Shown here piece by piece: positions 41,100 through 50,553 of a stretch of DNA of 64,000 bases. The notes beneath the pieces are model-generated. The model ran no database searches and was not told where the DNA came from. It saw nothing but the letters and a program-made list of their open reading frames with translations. The position numbers were made by a program, and so were the translations under genes. Position 1 is the stretch's first letter, and each line of letters begins with the position of its first letter. Source of the DNA: a virus; the IMG/VR virus record IMGVR_UViG_3300047560_000604, positions 62,001-126,000 of that record. The stretch is one strand, 5' to 3'.

Positions 41100-44000
41100 T
41101 GAGTTTAATTGTCATCATGCCAGGGGGTTTTCACCCGTTTCACGCAGGACATATGTCATTGTACAACAGTGCAAAAGAAGCATTTCCTGGTGCTGAATTA
41201 TATGTAGCTGCTACAAATGATATGAGTGAAAGACCATTTCCTTTTAGCATCAAAGAAAAATTAGCTAAGTTAGCTGGAGTACAACCCGGGCATTTTATAC
41301 AAGTTAAGAGCCCGTTCCAAGCCAAAGAAATTACTCAGAATTTTAATCCTGAACAAGACGTATTAGTATTTGTTCGTAGTGAAAAAGATAAGAACGAAAG
41401 TCCTAAACCTGGTGGCATGAAGAAGGATGGAAGTCCCGCATATTTTCAGCCGTTAGAAGGTAACAAAGATAAGTTACAGCCATTCGGTAAACATGCTTAC
41501 TTTGCATATTTACCTACAGTGAAGTTTGGTCCTGGTATTACTAGTGCTACTGAAATTCGCAACGCATGGCCAACCTTAAATGAAAAACGCAAACTAGCAA
41601 TGGTTATGAGTTTGTATCCTGTTACTCAACAGAAGCCGCAACTTGCAAAGAATGTAGTTAAGTTATTAGATGCTGGTATGAGTGGTCAGCCACTGAGTGA
41701 ATCACTAGATGGAAAAAACATAGATAAAGCAAATCAAGTAGCATCTATGCTTTATGCAGTCAAACCAGAACTATTCAAACGATTCGGTGATGAATATGTC
41801 ATGGATAAAATTGAACAATGCGTAGCTCAATGCGGTCCAGATAGTGCATCTGCTCAAATTGCTACAGAAGTTGTGCGTAGTCTAATAGATGAATTAAAAG
41901 AAGCAATTCAGCAACCACAAAAACAGGACGACAGTGGTGGTTACATGAAGTATTTTGCTAAACCCAAAGAACCTAAACCAACCCCAGAAAAAAGATTTAA
42001 CAGTTGGGATGAATACGAACAATCAAAGGACGTTAAACAACCACAGCCTGAATTAGAAGAGGCACGTATCATGGATCGTGATGCGTTGATTAATGCTTTC
42101 TATGTCTCACCGGAAGGCAGGAAGCATAGAGTTGCAGAAAAGATTCCATACTATTTGCTAGACAAGTTAGTTGGTCTACTGACTAAGAAATACAATATCA
42201 CTATGAACGATATTGAAGTTCGTCCTGCCGATCAATCACAATATCGTAGAAGCACACAATTAGACGAATTCGCTCCAGACGAAGGTGGTGGATCACGTAA
42301 GTTTATTCCTTGGACAGAGTTTATTGAACAACTAAAACAAATCTTACACAAAGACTTTAACTGTGTAGAAAACATTGTTAAGTCTACAATCAAAGCACGA
42401 TTCGTTCCACACGATCCAATGGAGTTTGGTCCAACAATGCTTTACTCATACTATGAGACTAGAGCAGGTGGCCGCAACAAGGGTGCTATTAGCACACGCG
42501 GTAGTATTCAAGTCGGTAAGTATTTTACAGGTGGATTGTTTGGGCAAGAAGAAAAACGACTACTTACAAGTTTCAATTTGTTAAAAGGTCATCCTTTTGA
42601 GCGTCACTTTGATTTGACATTTGACAACATCTATAAGATTGCTAATATCATTCAAGGCAATACTGAAGGTGCTTTAGAGTTTCAGCCACAACAAAAAGTA
42701 AACGAATTCGCCCCGAGTCCAGAGTTTAATGGCGGTGACGATGAAGGTGATAAGGCTCCTAACTATGCCTATGATGATGGTATGGCAAAAGGTTTTGGAT
42801 TGAGCGATAACATGACTCTTGATAGAGCAATGAAAATCAATAGTTGGTCTGGTGAGCATGTTCCACATTTCATTGCTGGTTTTATCGAAGGTCGTCGTGC
42901 TAAGATTCGCATGGATAAGAAACAACATGGAATTGTTGGCAAGTTAATGAAAGATGGCAGCATCAAGCAAAAGCAACTAGACGAATTTGCTCCAAATGGA
43001 TTTGATGGCTTTGAAGATGACAACAGAGTTCCAATGCACTTTGTCGTTGAAAAAGAATTGTATAACCGTCGTAGTAAGTGGAAGAAGTCTAGAGATGCTG
43101 ATGGCGTTATCTTATTTGCTACTAAACAGGAAGCAATTCAAGCCGCAGAAAAGTTCAACAAGCTAGATCCAAATCGTGAATTTGCTTACGGTGGAACACA
43201 GATGGTTCATGTAGATGATGACTTAGATGAAAACACATCCGGTGTTAGCGTTAAGAAATGGGCTAATCAAGTTCGCAAAGAGCATGGCGCGGATGTTAAG
43301 TTTAGAAATCGCAAAGAAGGCGGCGGAGCAGTTGACAGTGTAATTGCTAAGAATAGTCAAGGTGAAACAGTGGGTGTGTATAATCGCAAGACTGGTTACC
43401 CCACTGTTTACGAACCAAAGCAAGGTTTAGAAGAAAATTTTGACGCACAAGAGTTTCACCGTCATATGGAAAAACTCAGAGCAAGAGAAGAATTGCGTAA
43501 GACTGATCCAATGAAAGCATTGGTGGGAGACTTGATTGATAAAGAGAACGAAAAGCGTACTCCTGCTAAAAAGCCGGAAGACGATTCAATCAACATCAAC
43601 GATCCTCGTCATCCTAGCTATGGTGCTTTACATAACCCATTAAGTGATTTGAATGAAGGTTCTGAAATTGCACAGCCAGGCCAACTTGTTTCAATTATTC
43701 AAGCTCCAAGAATCTTAGACTTGTTACCAGGTGAGACATTTGAAGTTCGTTCTAGTAATGAACAGGGTGTAACATTAAAGCATGGTATGGGAACAAAGTT
43801 TGACAACGTTATATTCCCACACGGGACATACAAGATTGTAAAAGCGCAAGGTATGAAAGAAAACATCGGACGTAGAGGTATTCTTAAAGGCTTAGGAGCA
43901 GCAATGGCCGCAGGTGCAGCAGGTAAAGCAAGTGCAATCGCGGGAGCTTTTCCAACACCAAGTCATCAAGCTGCAATGTACAAAGCAGCCGCTGATAGTA

Positions 44001-44407
44001 ACAGAGCACAAGCTCGTGCTGATGCTGCCGAGAAAGCAAAAGCTGATGCTGAACGTTTACAAAAGAACACTGACCAAGTTGACAAAGAGCAACGAATCAA
44101 CCATCACAAGTTAGACGAATTCGCTCCTGGCAACGGAGATGATGGTTTACCATACGCTGAGTATCAAGTATATCAATGTAACCCTGAAGACCAATTTGAT
44201 TGGATAGGTGGTCCATTATATCAAACAGATAGTATGGGTATGGCACACAAGTATGCTTATGAAAAGTATGTAAAGCATCGTCCAAAAGCGTTTATGGTTT
44301 GGCAAGAACGTAGTCAAGGCAGTCGTGGTAATTACGGTGTCAAAGGTCAATCAGACCATAACGAAGATGATATGACCGAAAACAGTGATTATCTAGACGA
44401 AAAATAA
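41099..44407 (+). CDS. Giant packaged-type polyprotein: nucleotidyltransferase plus repeated modules and Tat-like segment
   Basis: This is a 1102-residue protein. The N-terminus (MPGGFHPFHAGH, HAGH at 15-18) has the HxGH motif of cytidylyltransferase-like nucleotidyltransferases, with a likely catalytic domain to about residue 175. The rest is a chain of smaller modules joined by nearly identical linkers: LDEFAP or VNEFAP at about 388, 535, 626 and 1005, plus other L-x-E sites (LSESLDG, LEEAR, LNEGS, LEENF). These match the prohead-protease-type pattern. At about residues 922-945 there is a Tat-like segment: GRRGILKG followed by an Ala/Gly-rich hydrophobic run and an AxA-type end. The module functions are unknown. 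It has no leader at the very N-terminus. Confidence 0.72.
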   Translation: MSLIVIMPGGFHPFHAGHMSLYNSAKEAFPGAELYVAATNDMSERPFPFSIKEKLAKLAGVQPGHFIQVKSPFQAKEITQNFNPEQDVLVFVRSEKDKNESPKPGGMKKDGSPAYFQPLEGNKDKLQPFGKHAYFAYLPTVKFGPGITSATEIRNAWPTLNEKRKLAMVMSLYPVTQQKPQLAKNVVKLLDAGMSGQPLSESLDGKNIDKANQVASMLYAVKPELFKRFGDEYVMDKIEQCVAQCGPDSASAQIATEVVRSLIDELKEAIQQPQKQDDSGGYMKYFAKPKEPKPTPEKRFNSWDEYEQSKDVKQPQPELEEARIMDRDALINAFYVSPEGRKHRVAEKIPYYLLDKLVGLLTKKYNITMNDIEVRPADQSQYRRSTQLDEFAPDEGGGSRKFIPWTEFIEQLKQILHKDFNCVENIVKSTIKARFVPHDPMEFGPTMLYSYYETRAGGRNKGAISTRGSIQVGKYFTGGLFGQEEKRLLTSFNLLKGHPFERHFDLTFDNIYKIANIIQGNTEGALEFQPQQKVNEFAPSPEFNGGDDEGDKAPNYAYDDGMAKGFGLSDNMTLDRAMKINSWSGEHVPHFIAGFIEGRRAKIRMDKKQHGIVGKLMKDGSIKQKQLDEFAPNGFDGFEDDNRVPMHFVVEKELYNRRSKWKKSRDADGVILFATKQEAIQAAEKFNKLDPNREFAYGGTQMVHVDDDLDENTSGVSVKKWANQVRKEHGADVKFRNRKEGGGAVDSVIAKNSQGETVGVYNRKTGYPTVYEPKQGLEENFDAQEFHRHMEKLRAREELRKTDPMKALVGDLIDKENEKRTPAKKPEDDSININDPRHPSYGALHNPLSDLNEGSEIAQPGQLVSIIQAPRILDLLPGETFEVRSSNEQGVTLKHGMGTKFDNVIFPHGTYKIVKAQGMKENIGRRGILKGLGAAMAAGAAGKASAIAGAFPTPSHQAAMYKAAADSNRAQARADAAEKAKADAERLQKNTDQVDKEQRINHHKLDEFAPGNGDDGLPYAEYQVYQCNPEDQFDWIGGPLYQTDSMGMAHKYAYEKYVKHRPKAFMVWQERSQGSRGNYGVKGQSDHNEDDMTENSDYLDEK

Positions 44408-44415
44408 TTTGACCC

Positions 44416-44452
44416 CCTCTTTACTGTGTAAATATCTTTATCTTTAAAGAGG
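44416..44452 (+). promoter_or_regulatory. Hairpin that would pair the ribosome-binding site of the glycosyltransferase gene
   Basis: CCTCTTTA (44416-44423) pairs with TAAAGAGG (44445-44452); the right arm contains the ribosome-binding site of ATG 44458. It could hold translation low on read-through messengers. Confidence 0.45.
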
Positions 44453-44457
44453 ACCAA

Positions 44458-45444
44458 ATGGCAACAAAGAAAACAACACCAAGAGAAACTGCAAAAGTTA
44501 CCGGTAAACCAACTGGTAAGAAAACAGTTCCAGTAGAAAAAGTTCAGGAAATCGCTGAACAAGCACAACAAGACAAACAGGCTGTACCGGGCCCCGGACA
44601 AGTTCAAGTTGACGTAGATTATTTACGTACTACACGTGTGCATATCGCTATGCCATGCTACGGTGGCATGTTGACAGAATCTACATTCATGTCATTTATC
44701 AAATGGGCTAACACTGCTCGTCAATTGGGGATCGATTGGACATTAGAAACAATGGTCAATGAATCACTCATCTCACGTGCTCGTAACACACTAACAGCTA
44801 AGTTCTTAGAGCAACCTGAATCAACTCACCTGTTCTTTGTTGACGCTGACATTGGTTGGGAACCATGGCACTTGTTAGTTCTATTGAATCGTAACGTTGA
44901 CGTTATCGGTGGACTATACCCAATGAAGACTATGCCAATCAAGTGGGTAGTTAACGGCTTTGAAGGCGCAGAAGAAGGCGCTGACGGATTCCAAGAAGTA
45001 TCTAAAGCAGGTACTGGTTTCTTGTTGATGAAGCGTCATGTGTTTGAGAAGATGAACAGTCACCCAGCAGTTAAACCATACAAAAACGATATCGGTTTAG
45101 ATCCAAAATACGACAAACACTTGAAGACTTACTTCGACACCGCAGTGCGTCAAGGTCGTTACTACTCAGAAGACTGGACATTCTGTGAAAACTGGCGTGA
45201 TTTAGGTGGTAAGATTTACGTTGATAAACGTGTCTTATTGCGTCACTCAGGTGCTTATGTATTCTGTATGGAAAATCAAGACCATCTATTGAATACAATC
45301 GGACCTATGTACTTAGAAGAAGTTAAAAAGCGTCAAAATGCAGCATCAGCAAATATGCAACCTGTACCAGACTTAGCTACTCCCGCTAATCCACAAGCAA
45401 AAGCACCCGCAAAGAAAGCGGCTGCTAAGAAGAAAACAGCGTAA
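44458..45444 (+). CDS. GT-A glycosyltransferase-like protein
   Basis: This is a 328-residue protein. The core (about residues 58-280) fits a GT-A glycosyltransferase: HIAMPCYGGM start, a nucleotide-binding strand, the DxD metal motif in FFVDADIGW (129-131), and a conserved GLYPMKTMPIKW segment. It is flanked by Lys/Thr-rich N-terminal and Lys/Ala-rich C-terminal tails. It may glycosylate phage DNA bases, capsid proteins or host surface polysaccharide; T4 uses such enzymes on DNA, but the acceptor here is unknown. A terminator follows. Confidence 0.78.
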   Translation: MATKKTTPRETAKVTGKPTGKKTVPVEKVQEIAEQAQQDKQAVPGPGQVQVDVDYLRTTRVHIAMPCYGGMLTESTFMSFIKWANTARQLGIDWTLETMVNESLISRARNTLTAKFLEQPESTHLFFVDADIGWEPWHLLVLLNRNVDVIGGLYPMKTMPIKWVVNGFEGAEEGADGFQEVSKAGTGFLLMKRHVFEKMNSHPAVKPYKNDIGLDPKYDKHLKTYFDTAVRQGRYYSEDWTFCENWRDLGGKIYVDKRVLLRHSGAYVFCMENQDHLLNTIGPMYLEEVKKRQNAASANMQPVPDLATPANPQAKAPAKKAAAKKKTA

Positions 45445-45465
45445 TATACAAAACGCTTAAAAATG

Positions 45466-45489
45466 AGGCTGTCAATGACAGCCTTTTTT
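45466..45489 (+). terminator. Intrinsic terminator after the glycosyltransferase gene
   Basis: AGGCTGTC-aat-GACAGCCT with a T-run forms an 8-bp stem. An ATG inside it (45463) is thus not used as a start for the downstream gene. Confidence 0.9.
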
Positions 45490-45497
45490 CATAAATA
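45490..45497 (+). promoter_or_regulatory. T4-type late promoter box (CATAAATA), start codon near +1
   Basis: The box ends 4 nt before ATG 45502, so the messenger would start at about the A of ATG with no ribosome-binding site, i.e. leaderless. Confidence 0.7.
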
Positions 45498-45501
45498 CTC
45501 T

Positions 45502-46581
45502 ATGAACCTTACAGAATTACACAATTTCAATCTAGGTGACGCAATTTACTTTCATTCGGATCTAAACCAAGCAATATTTGACGGTGACCGCATGAACTCC
45601 GACGTCCGTCAACAACTATTATTGATAGCAGAAGATTTTATTGAACATCTAGGAATCAACCAGTTAGATGTTGCTGACATTACTATATCCGGATCTAACG
45701 CCGCATATACTTATACAAGACATTCCGATATAGACTTACATATCTTAGTTGATATGAGTAAGTTTGAAAATGACGATGTATACCGTGAGTTGTTTGACGC
45801 TAAAAAAGTCGTATATAATGACCAACATGACATTTACATCAACGATTATGAAGTAGAGTTGTATGTACAAGACACAAACACCCCGGTGGTTAGCTTGGGT
45901 GAATACTCAGTAATGAACGATCATTGGCTTAGACTTCCCAGAAAACGTAGAGCACACTTTGACCAAGCAGCTACAAAACTAAAATACGATAAGATTTACA
46001 AATTAGCTGAATTTGCATATAGAAGCAATGATATGGGTAAGATTCAAAACGTACTCAAAACTTTGAAGAAATATCGTCAAGCTGGTTTAGATTTGAACGG
46101 TGAATTCGGCCCAGAAAACTTAGCATACAAGGCAATCAAGCACAAAAATATCATAAGCAAGTTGTATGATAAGTTGAACAGTTTACACAGTGATAGATTA
46201 AGCCTACCTGAATCTAAATTATTAGATAAGCCAGAAATGTCTATCAGTCAACTAGCACATAAACATAAAGTAGACAAGAAACATATTCAAGACCAGTTGA
46301 GTAAAGGCATCAAAATTGAAATGGAACATACATCTAAGTATGATGTTGCGAAAGAAATTGCTTTGGATCATTTAGCTGAGGATCCTAATTATTACACGAA
46401 GTTAGACAAAGTTGGTTTAGAAGAATGCTCCGGGTACATTCCAAGCGAAAAAGAAAAGAATGATCCTCGTTGGGAACGTGCATTAAGTGTTGATGTAGGA
46501 CCTAACGCAATCAAAAAGAACGCAAAAGCATTTGGGTTTAAAGTAACTCGTGCAGGTATTCCCCCATTACTGAGAAAGTAA
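45502..46581 (+). CDS. Pol-beta-type nucleotidyltransferase with cleavable-leader-like start
   Basis: This 359-residue protein begins MNLTELHNF, an L-T-E leader. The NTase domain has GS (64-65) in ISGSNAAYT, the two metal Asp residues in SDIDLH (D76, D78) and a third acidic residue in VELYVQD (E119). Minimal NTases of this type transfer nucleotides to small molecules or proteins (MNT, Cca-like families). ATG 45502 is chosen because the earlier frame lies in the terminator. The C-terminus has SEKEKNDPRWERALSVDV, then a basic end; I recall this signature from other phage packaged-type proteins. Confidence 0.72.
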   Translation: MNLTELHNFNLGDAIYFHSDLNQAIFDGDRMNSDVRQQLLLIAEDFIEHLGINQLDVADITISGSNAAYTYTRHSDIDLHILVDMSKFENDDVYRELFDAKKVVYNDQHDIYINDYEVELYVQDTNTPVVSLGEYSVMNDHWLRLPRKRRAHFDQAATKLKYDKIYKLAEFAYRSNDMGKIQNVLKTLKKYRQAGLDLNGEFGPENLAYKAIKHKNIISKLYDKLNSLHSDRLSLPESKLLDKPEMSISQLAHKHKVDKKHIQDQLSKGIKIEMEHTSKYDVAKEIALDHLAEDPNYYTKLDKVGLEECSGYIPSEKEKNDPRWERALSVDVGPNAIKKNAKAFGFKVTRAGIPPLLRK

Positions 46582-46624
46582 GAAGATGGCAAAGACGGAT
46601 TTACCTTGACAATATTCTAAAAGC

Positions 46625-46632
46625 GATAAATA
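46625..46632 (+). promoter_or_regulatory. T4-type late promoter box (GATAAATA) with inverted repeat
   Basis: An 8-bp inverted repeat, TACATAAT/ATTATGTA (46631-46638 with 46647-46654), begins in the box and ends on the A of ATG 46654; the CGGA of the ribosome-binding site lies in the loop. Confidence 0.75.
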
Positions 46633-46653
46633 CATAATACACGGAAATTATGT

Positions 46654-49600
46654 ATGAAAATCAACAATCTTTTAGAAAATATCACCCCAACTTCAAATCC
46701 TGACCAAGGTCAAGGTGGACAAGCTCCTAAATTCAGACGCTCAGATAAAGTCCTAGAAGACGATAAAATTGAGGAAACTACTGCAGGTGCGATTGCTAGT
46801 GTTGCTAGTCCTGTAGGAAAAGTTCAACGTAGAGGTAAAGGCTCTATGCTGCAGGGTATTAAAACTAGTAGTAAGTTTCCTAACTCAAAAACAGTCAAAG
46901 AAGCAGGTATCGGTAGTGTGACAGTTGACATGCCAATCAGACCAGATGGTCATCAACAAGCATTAGATTTTCACAACAACGAAATAGATGACTTGGCTAT
47001 GCAAGCTGAGCCTGAATTCAAAGCATGGATTGAATCAGCAGAAGAACAATTAGTAGCAGCAGAATATGCTCGTAAAGACACTCATCATTTAGCCAAAGTA
47101 TTGAGTGCTCAACAAGTTAAAAAGTTTGGCAGTAGGACTCTAGGTCAACAACTAGGTAGCGTGGTAACGGGTTATAGTTATGCTTCTTACACACGAGAAA
47201 TTAAAGCCATCATGGATGGCCCAGTGAGAACTGCAGGTAATATCATTGCTCGTAGAACAGAATTAGAAAACAATATTGAGTTTGTAAAACAAACATGGGG
47301 CAGAATGTCCCGAGACGAGCGCCAACAATGGGCAGCTAGTGTTGGTATGACGTATCAACAATTAGAGCATGTTGTTAGAACTGGTAAAATGCCAGAGCCA
47401 CAAGCTGCTCAAGACACACAAGAAATTGAAGAAGGTTGGAAAGAAGATAGTCAGGCACATGAGGAATTCCTACAACATGCACGTGAACAACTTAGTGCGG
47501 CGAATCCAAGAGAAAGAATGGCTCTAGCGGTTCGTTTATCTAACTTAGAAAAGAAGCACTTCGGTGACGAAGTAGGGCAAGGATTTGATGCTAATACTGG
47601 AGTTAGTGCTACTAGTAATGGAATGAGTGCGGGAATTCAAGCTATACTATCATCAGTTGTAGCAGGTGATCAACCTAATAAACTAAACGCGGCACCATTT
47701 GGTAGTGCACCTGGATACAACAAACCAGGACCAGCAGTAGAATTACGTCCACAAGCATCATTACAGCCTAATAAGCCACTAAAGAGCATCTACCATCTAG
47801 ATGGAACTGATTTTATGGACGATGAAGTTGAACCAGGTGAACAACAAAAAGCACAAGATATTCTTAACTTGTATTACAATGCTGACGAAAAAACAAAAGC
47901 AGAATTAGAAGCTAGTCTTGTGAAGAACACAGGCTTGCCTTTAGAAGAAATCCTAGAGCGCATTAAAGAAATCGCTAGCGGTGACTTTTCTCGCATGAAC
48001 GACATAGCAGAAGGTAATCAGTTCCCAGAGCCAAGAAAGCCTCTTTCAGGTCAAATCCCTAGCAAGAGCGAAGTTCTAGGTAAAGATGGTTTAATCTATC
48101 ACTGGCGAGACCCACGTGCTAAACAAGTAGTTCAAGGTACAAACCTAAAGACTACAGGAAAAGCAGACTTGGGTAATAACCCAATGAATCTACCTGCAGG
48201 TTACGGTGATGTTGTTCAACCTCAAGGCATGAAAGAAGCTAAGAAAGCTAACACTAAAACTGCTAGAAAAGAGTTTGGTAAGCGTCCACCTGCTAAACTA
48301 AGCGATAAAGAACAAGAAAAGAAAAAATCTGAATCAGATAGATTGTGGGATATGTTACAAGCACATATTGCACAAGCCGAGAAAGAGAAAGTCAATGAAG
48401 TAGATCCTCACAACTATGATAGTGATGAAGATTATTATGATGCAGTTGAAGCAGATGATTTAAATCTTGACCAGTTCACCGGTGATTGGACAATTCCTGA
48501 TGAAATCGCAGTTTTGACAAATAGATTAAGATATGCAAAAAGTCAATATGAACGTGACTATATTAAAAATAGAATCAAGCGTTATGAGGACATCTACTAC
48601 GGTGATGACGACTTAGAAGAAGCCAGAGTTGGTAATCGCATGAGCGACATTAGTGTTGGCTCACCAAAGATTGTTAACTACAAAGGCAAATCAGTAGGTG
48701 AAGTTGGTATTGACCACGAACCAAGTCCAGGTAATGGCCCTTATTATTGGAAACATTATCTAACTGGTAAGTACATGGTTGGATATGATACTAAACAAGA
48801 AGCATTAGCAGATTTGAAATATCTTGTGATGCAAAATGAAGGTAGTGAATTAGAAGAAGGCGTCTGGGGAGATACAGCTAAACTAGTTGGCATTCCAGCA
48901 GTAGCAGGCGCATTAGCAGTTGGTGCTGGCCATTTAGATAAACAACAACCACATGTTGAAGTTGGTGGACAAAGTGCTAAGATTGTTCGTGCTGATACAA
49001 CAAAGATGCCACGTGATGCTATGTTACTAAAAGGTAAAGATGGTAAGATGTATCATGTGTGGATGACTAGAGGTACAGGTTCAGGACACACATTACTTGC
49101 TAGTCCGGCAGAAGAAGTTAAAGAAAATATCGGCGGTCGTCATCGTAGTGATGGTACTGCTGGTGAAAGAAGTGGTGGATTCAAATACCCTGGTTACAAG
49201 CCTGGCATGAGCGATAGAGAACTAGCAAAGTTGCTAGACAAAGGCGCGGAAAAGCGTAGACAAGCTGAAAAACAAAAACAGCAAGGTGTGGCGGAAGGCT
49301 CGGACGACAACGAACCGTTTGATTACGAAGAATGGAAGGCTTCTACTGTGAAACCTCGCAAGCCTCGTGGACACAAAGAGGCAGAATTTATGATTCAACA
49401 ACAGAAAGAAATAAATCGTAAACGCAAAGAGCAAGAGCAAGGTGTTGCGAAAGACGAATCTCAACCAACAAAGTATCGTGCTACAGTTGAGTATGGTCCT
49501 ACTGCGGCAGACGCACATTTCGTCACTGTAACAGCAAACTCAACAGAAGAAGCAGAAGCTAAAGTTGCTTCATGGTGTAAGAAGAAGGGTGTTCGCAACC

Positions 49601-50553
49601 CAATGATTACTATTAACGGCGCCGACCGCGGAACAATGGGCCTTAACGCTAGTTTAGAACAACATGCTGATGACAAGATGAAAGAATTAGGTCATAAATT
49701 CAAGGGTGTAAAAGAATCTAGCGAATCAGACCGCATCCAAGCATTGTATGACAAGTTAGAAAGAATGGAAGAGCGTTTAGGATATGATGATCCTAGAGTA
49801 AAAGCTATTCGTGATGAAATTCGTGGTATGAAAGATGAGTATCATGTAGTAGACGGCAACAAGTTAGATGAAAAGTCTAAGAGCCAAGCACAGTTCAGAA
49901 CAATGGCAGCAGTAGCACACAATCCAAAGTTTGCTAAGAAAGTTGGCATCAGTCAGAAAGTTGGCAAAGAGTTTCATAGTGCTGACAGAGGTGCAAACTA
50001 CAAGTCATTGCCAAAGAAGGTGGATGAAGCTGAAGTATCAGAAGATAAATTAGCTAGTGATTTGTATAAAGATTTTCAAATCTTTAAGAAGGGCGCTGAT
50101 AAAGATATCAGCAATAAAGCCAAAGATAAAGATATCGGTAGTAAGCCGAAAGATAAAGACATTATCAGTAAATCTGCTAAAATGACAAAAGAAGATAAAG
50201 ACCCATGCTGGAAAGACTACAAACAAATTGGCATGAAGAATAAAGGTGGAAAGAAAGTTCCTAACTGCGTTCCAAAAGAAAGTGTCGAAGAAGATTGGCA
50301 GAAAACTAACAAACAAGACAAGACTGACGGTATGAGTCCAAAAGCAGTTAAAGCATATCGTAGAGAGAATCCGGGTTCTAAACTACAAACTGCTGTGACT
50401 AAAAAGCCATCAGAATTAAAAGCAGGATCTAAAGATGCAAAACGCCGTAAGAGCTTTTGCGCTAGAATGAGTGGCAACAAAGGTCCAATGAAGGACGAAA
50501 AAGGTCGCCCAACTCCTAAGGCAAAAGCATTGAGCAGATGGAATTGTGAATAA
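46654..50553 (+). CDS. Giant packaged-type polyprotein, 1299 residues
   Basis: The leader MKINNLLENITP ends in L-L-E. Along the chain lie many x-E sites spaced 40-150 residues apart: EIEEGW, IAEGNQF, MKEAKKA, VNEVDP, LEEARVG, LEEGVWGD, VKENIGG, GVAEGSDD, VKESS, LDEKS, VDEAEV. The segments between them are different small domains, including a hydrophobic segment (VGIPAVAGALAVGAGHL), a KYRATVEYGPTAADAHF module and two Cys-containing C-terminal modules (DPCWKDYKQIGMKNKGG...VPNCVP and KSFCARMSGNKGP...RWNCE) that I recall from other phages. This looks like a polyprotein cut into packaged peptides by the prohead protease. No enzyme motif is evident. Confidence 0.7.
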   Translation: MKINNLLENITPTSNPDQGQGGQAPKFRRSDKVLEDDKIEETTAGAIASVASPVGKVQRRGKGSMLQGIKTSSKFPNSKTVKEAGIGSVTVDMPIRPDGHQQALDFHNNEIDDLAMQAEPEFKAWIESAEEQLVAAEYARKDTHHLAKVLSAQQVKKFGSRTLGQQLGSVVTGYSYASYTREIKAIMDGPVRTAGNIIARRTELENNIEFVKQTWGRMSRDERQQWAASVGMTYQQLEHVVRTGKMPEPQAAQDTQEIEEGWKEDSQAHEEFLQHAREQLSAANPRERMALAVRLSNLEKKHFGDEVGQGFDANTGVSATSNGMSAGIQAILSSVVAGDQPNKLNAAPFGSAPGYNKPGPAVELRPQASLQPNKPLKSIYHLDGTDFMDDEVEPGEQQKAQDILNLYYNADEKTKAELEASLVKNTGLPLEEILERIKEIASGDFSRMNDIAEGNQFPEPRKPLSGQIPSKSEVLGKDGLIYHWRDPRAKQVVQGTNLKTTGKADLGNNPMNLPAGYGDVVQPQGMKEAKKANTKTARKEFGKRPPAKLSDKEQEKKKSESDRLWDMLQAHIAQAEKEKVNEVDPHNYDSDEDYYDAVEADDLNLDQFTGDWTIPDEIAVLTNRLRYAKSQYERDYIKNRIKRYEDIYYGDDDLEEARVGNRMSDISVGSPKIVNYKGKSVGEVGIDHEPSPGNGPYYWKHYLTGKYMVGYDTKQEALADLKYLVMQNEGSELEEGVWGDTAKLVGIPAVAGALAVGAGHLDKQQPHVEVGGQSAKIVRADTTKMPRDAMLLKGKDGKMYHVWMTRGTGSGHTLLASPAEEVKENIGGRHRSDGTAGERSGGFKYPGYKPGMSDRELAKLLDKGAEKRRQAEKQKQQGVAEGSDDNEPFDYEEWKASTVKPRKPRGHKEAEFMIQQQKEINRKRKEQEQGVAKDESQPTKYRATVEYGPTAADAHFVTVTANSTEEAEAKVASWCKKKGVRNPMITINGADRGTMGLNASLEQHADDKMKELGHKFKGVKESSESDRIQALYDKLERMEERLGYDDPRVKAIRDEIRGMKDEYHVVDGNKLDEKSKSQAQFRTMAAVAHNPKFAKKVGISQKVGKEFHSADRGANYKSLPKKVDEAEVSEDKLASDLYKDFQIFKKGADKDISNKAKDKDIGSKPKDKDIISKSAKMTKEDKDPCWKDYKQIGMKNKGGKKVPNCVPKESVEEDWQKTNKQDKTDGMSPKAVKAYRRENPGSKLQTAVTKKPSELKAGSKDAKRRKSFCARMSGNKGPMKDEKGRPTPKAKALSRWNCE

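Noticed and set aside
45463-45501. Longer start of the nucleotidyltransferase gene at ATG 45463
   Set aside because: This ATG lies inside an intrinsic terminator hairpin and upstream of the late box; ATG 45502 gives an L-T-E leader like those of the neighbouring genes.
46606-46634. Possible sigma70 promoter with TTGACA at 46606
   Set aside because: At 17-bp spacing the -10 position reads AATACA, a poor match; the GATAAATA late box explains this site better.
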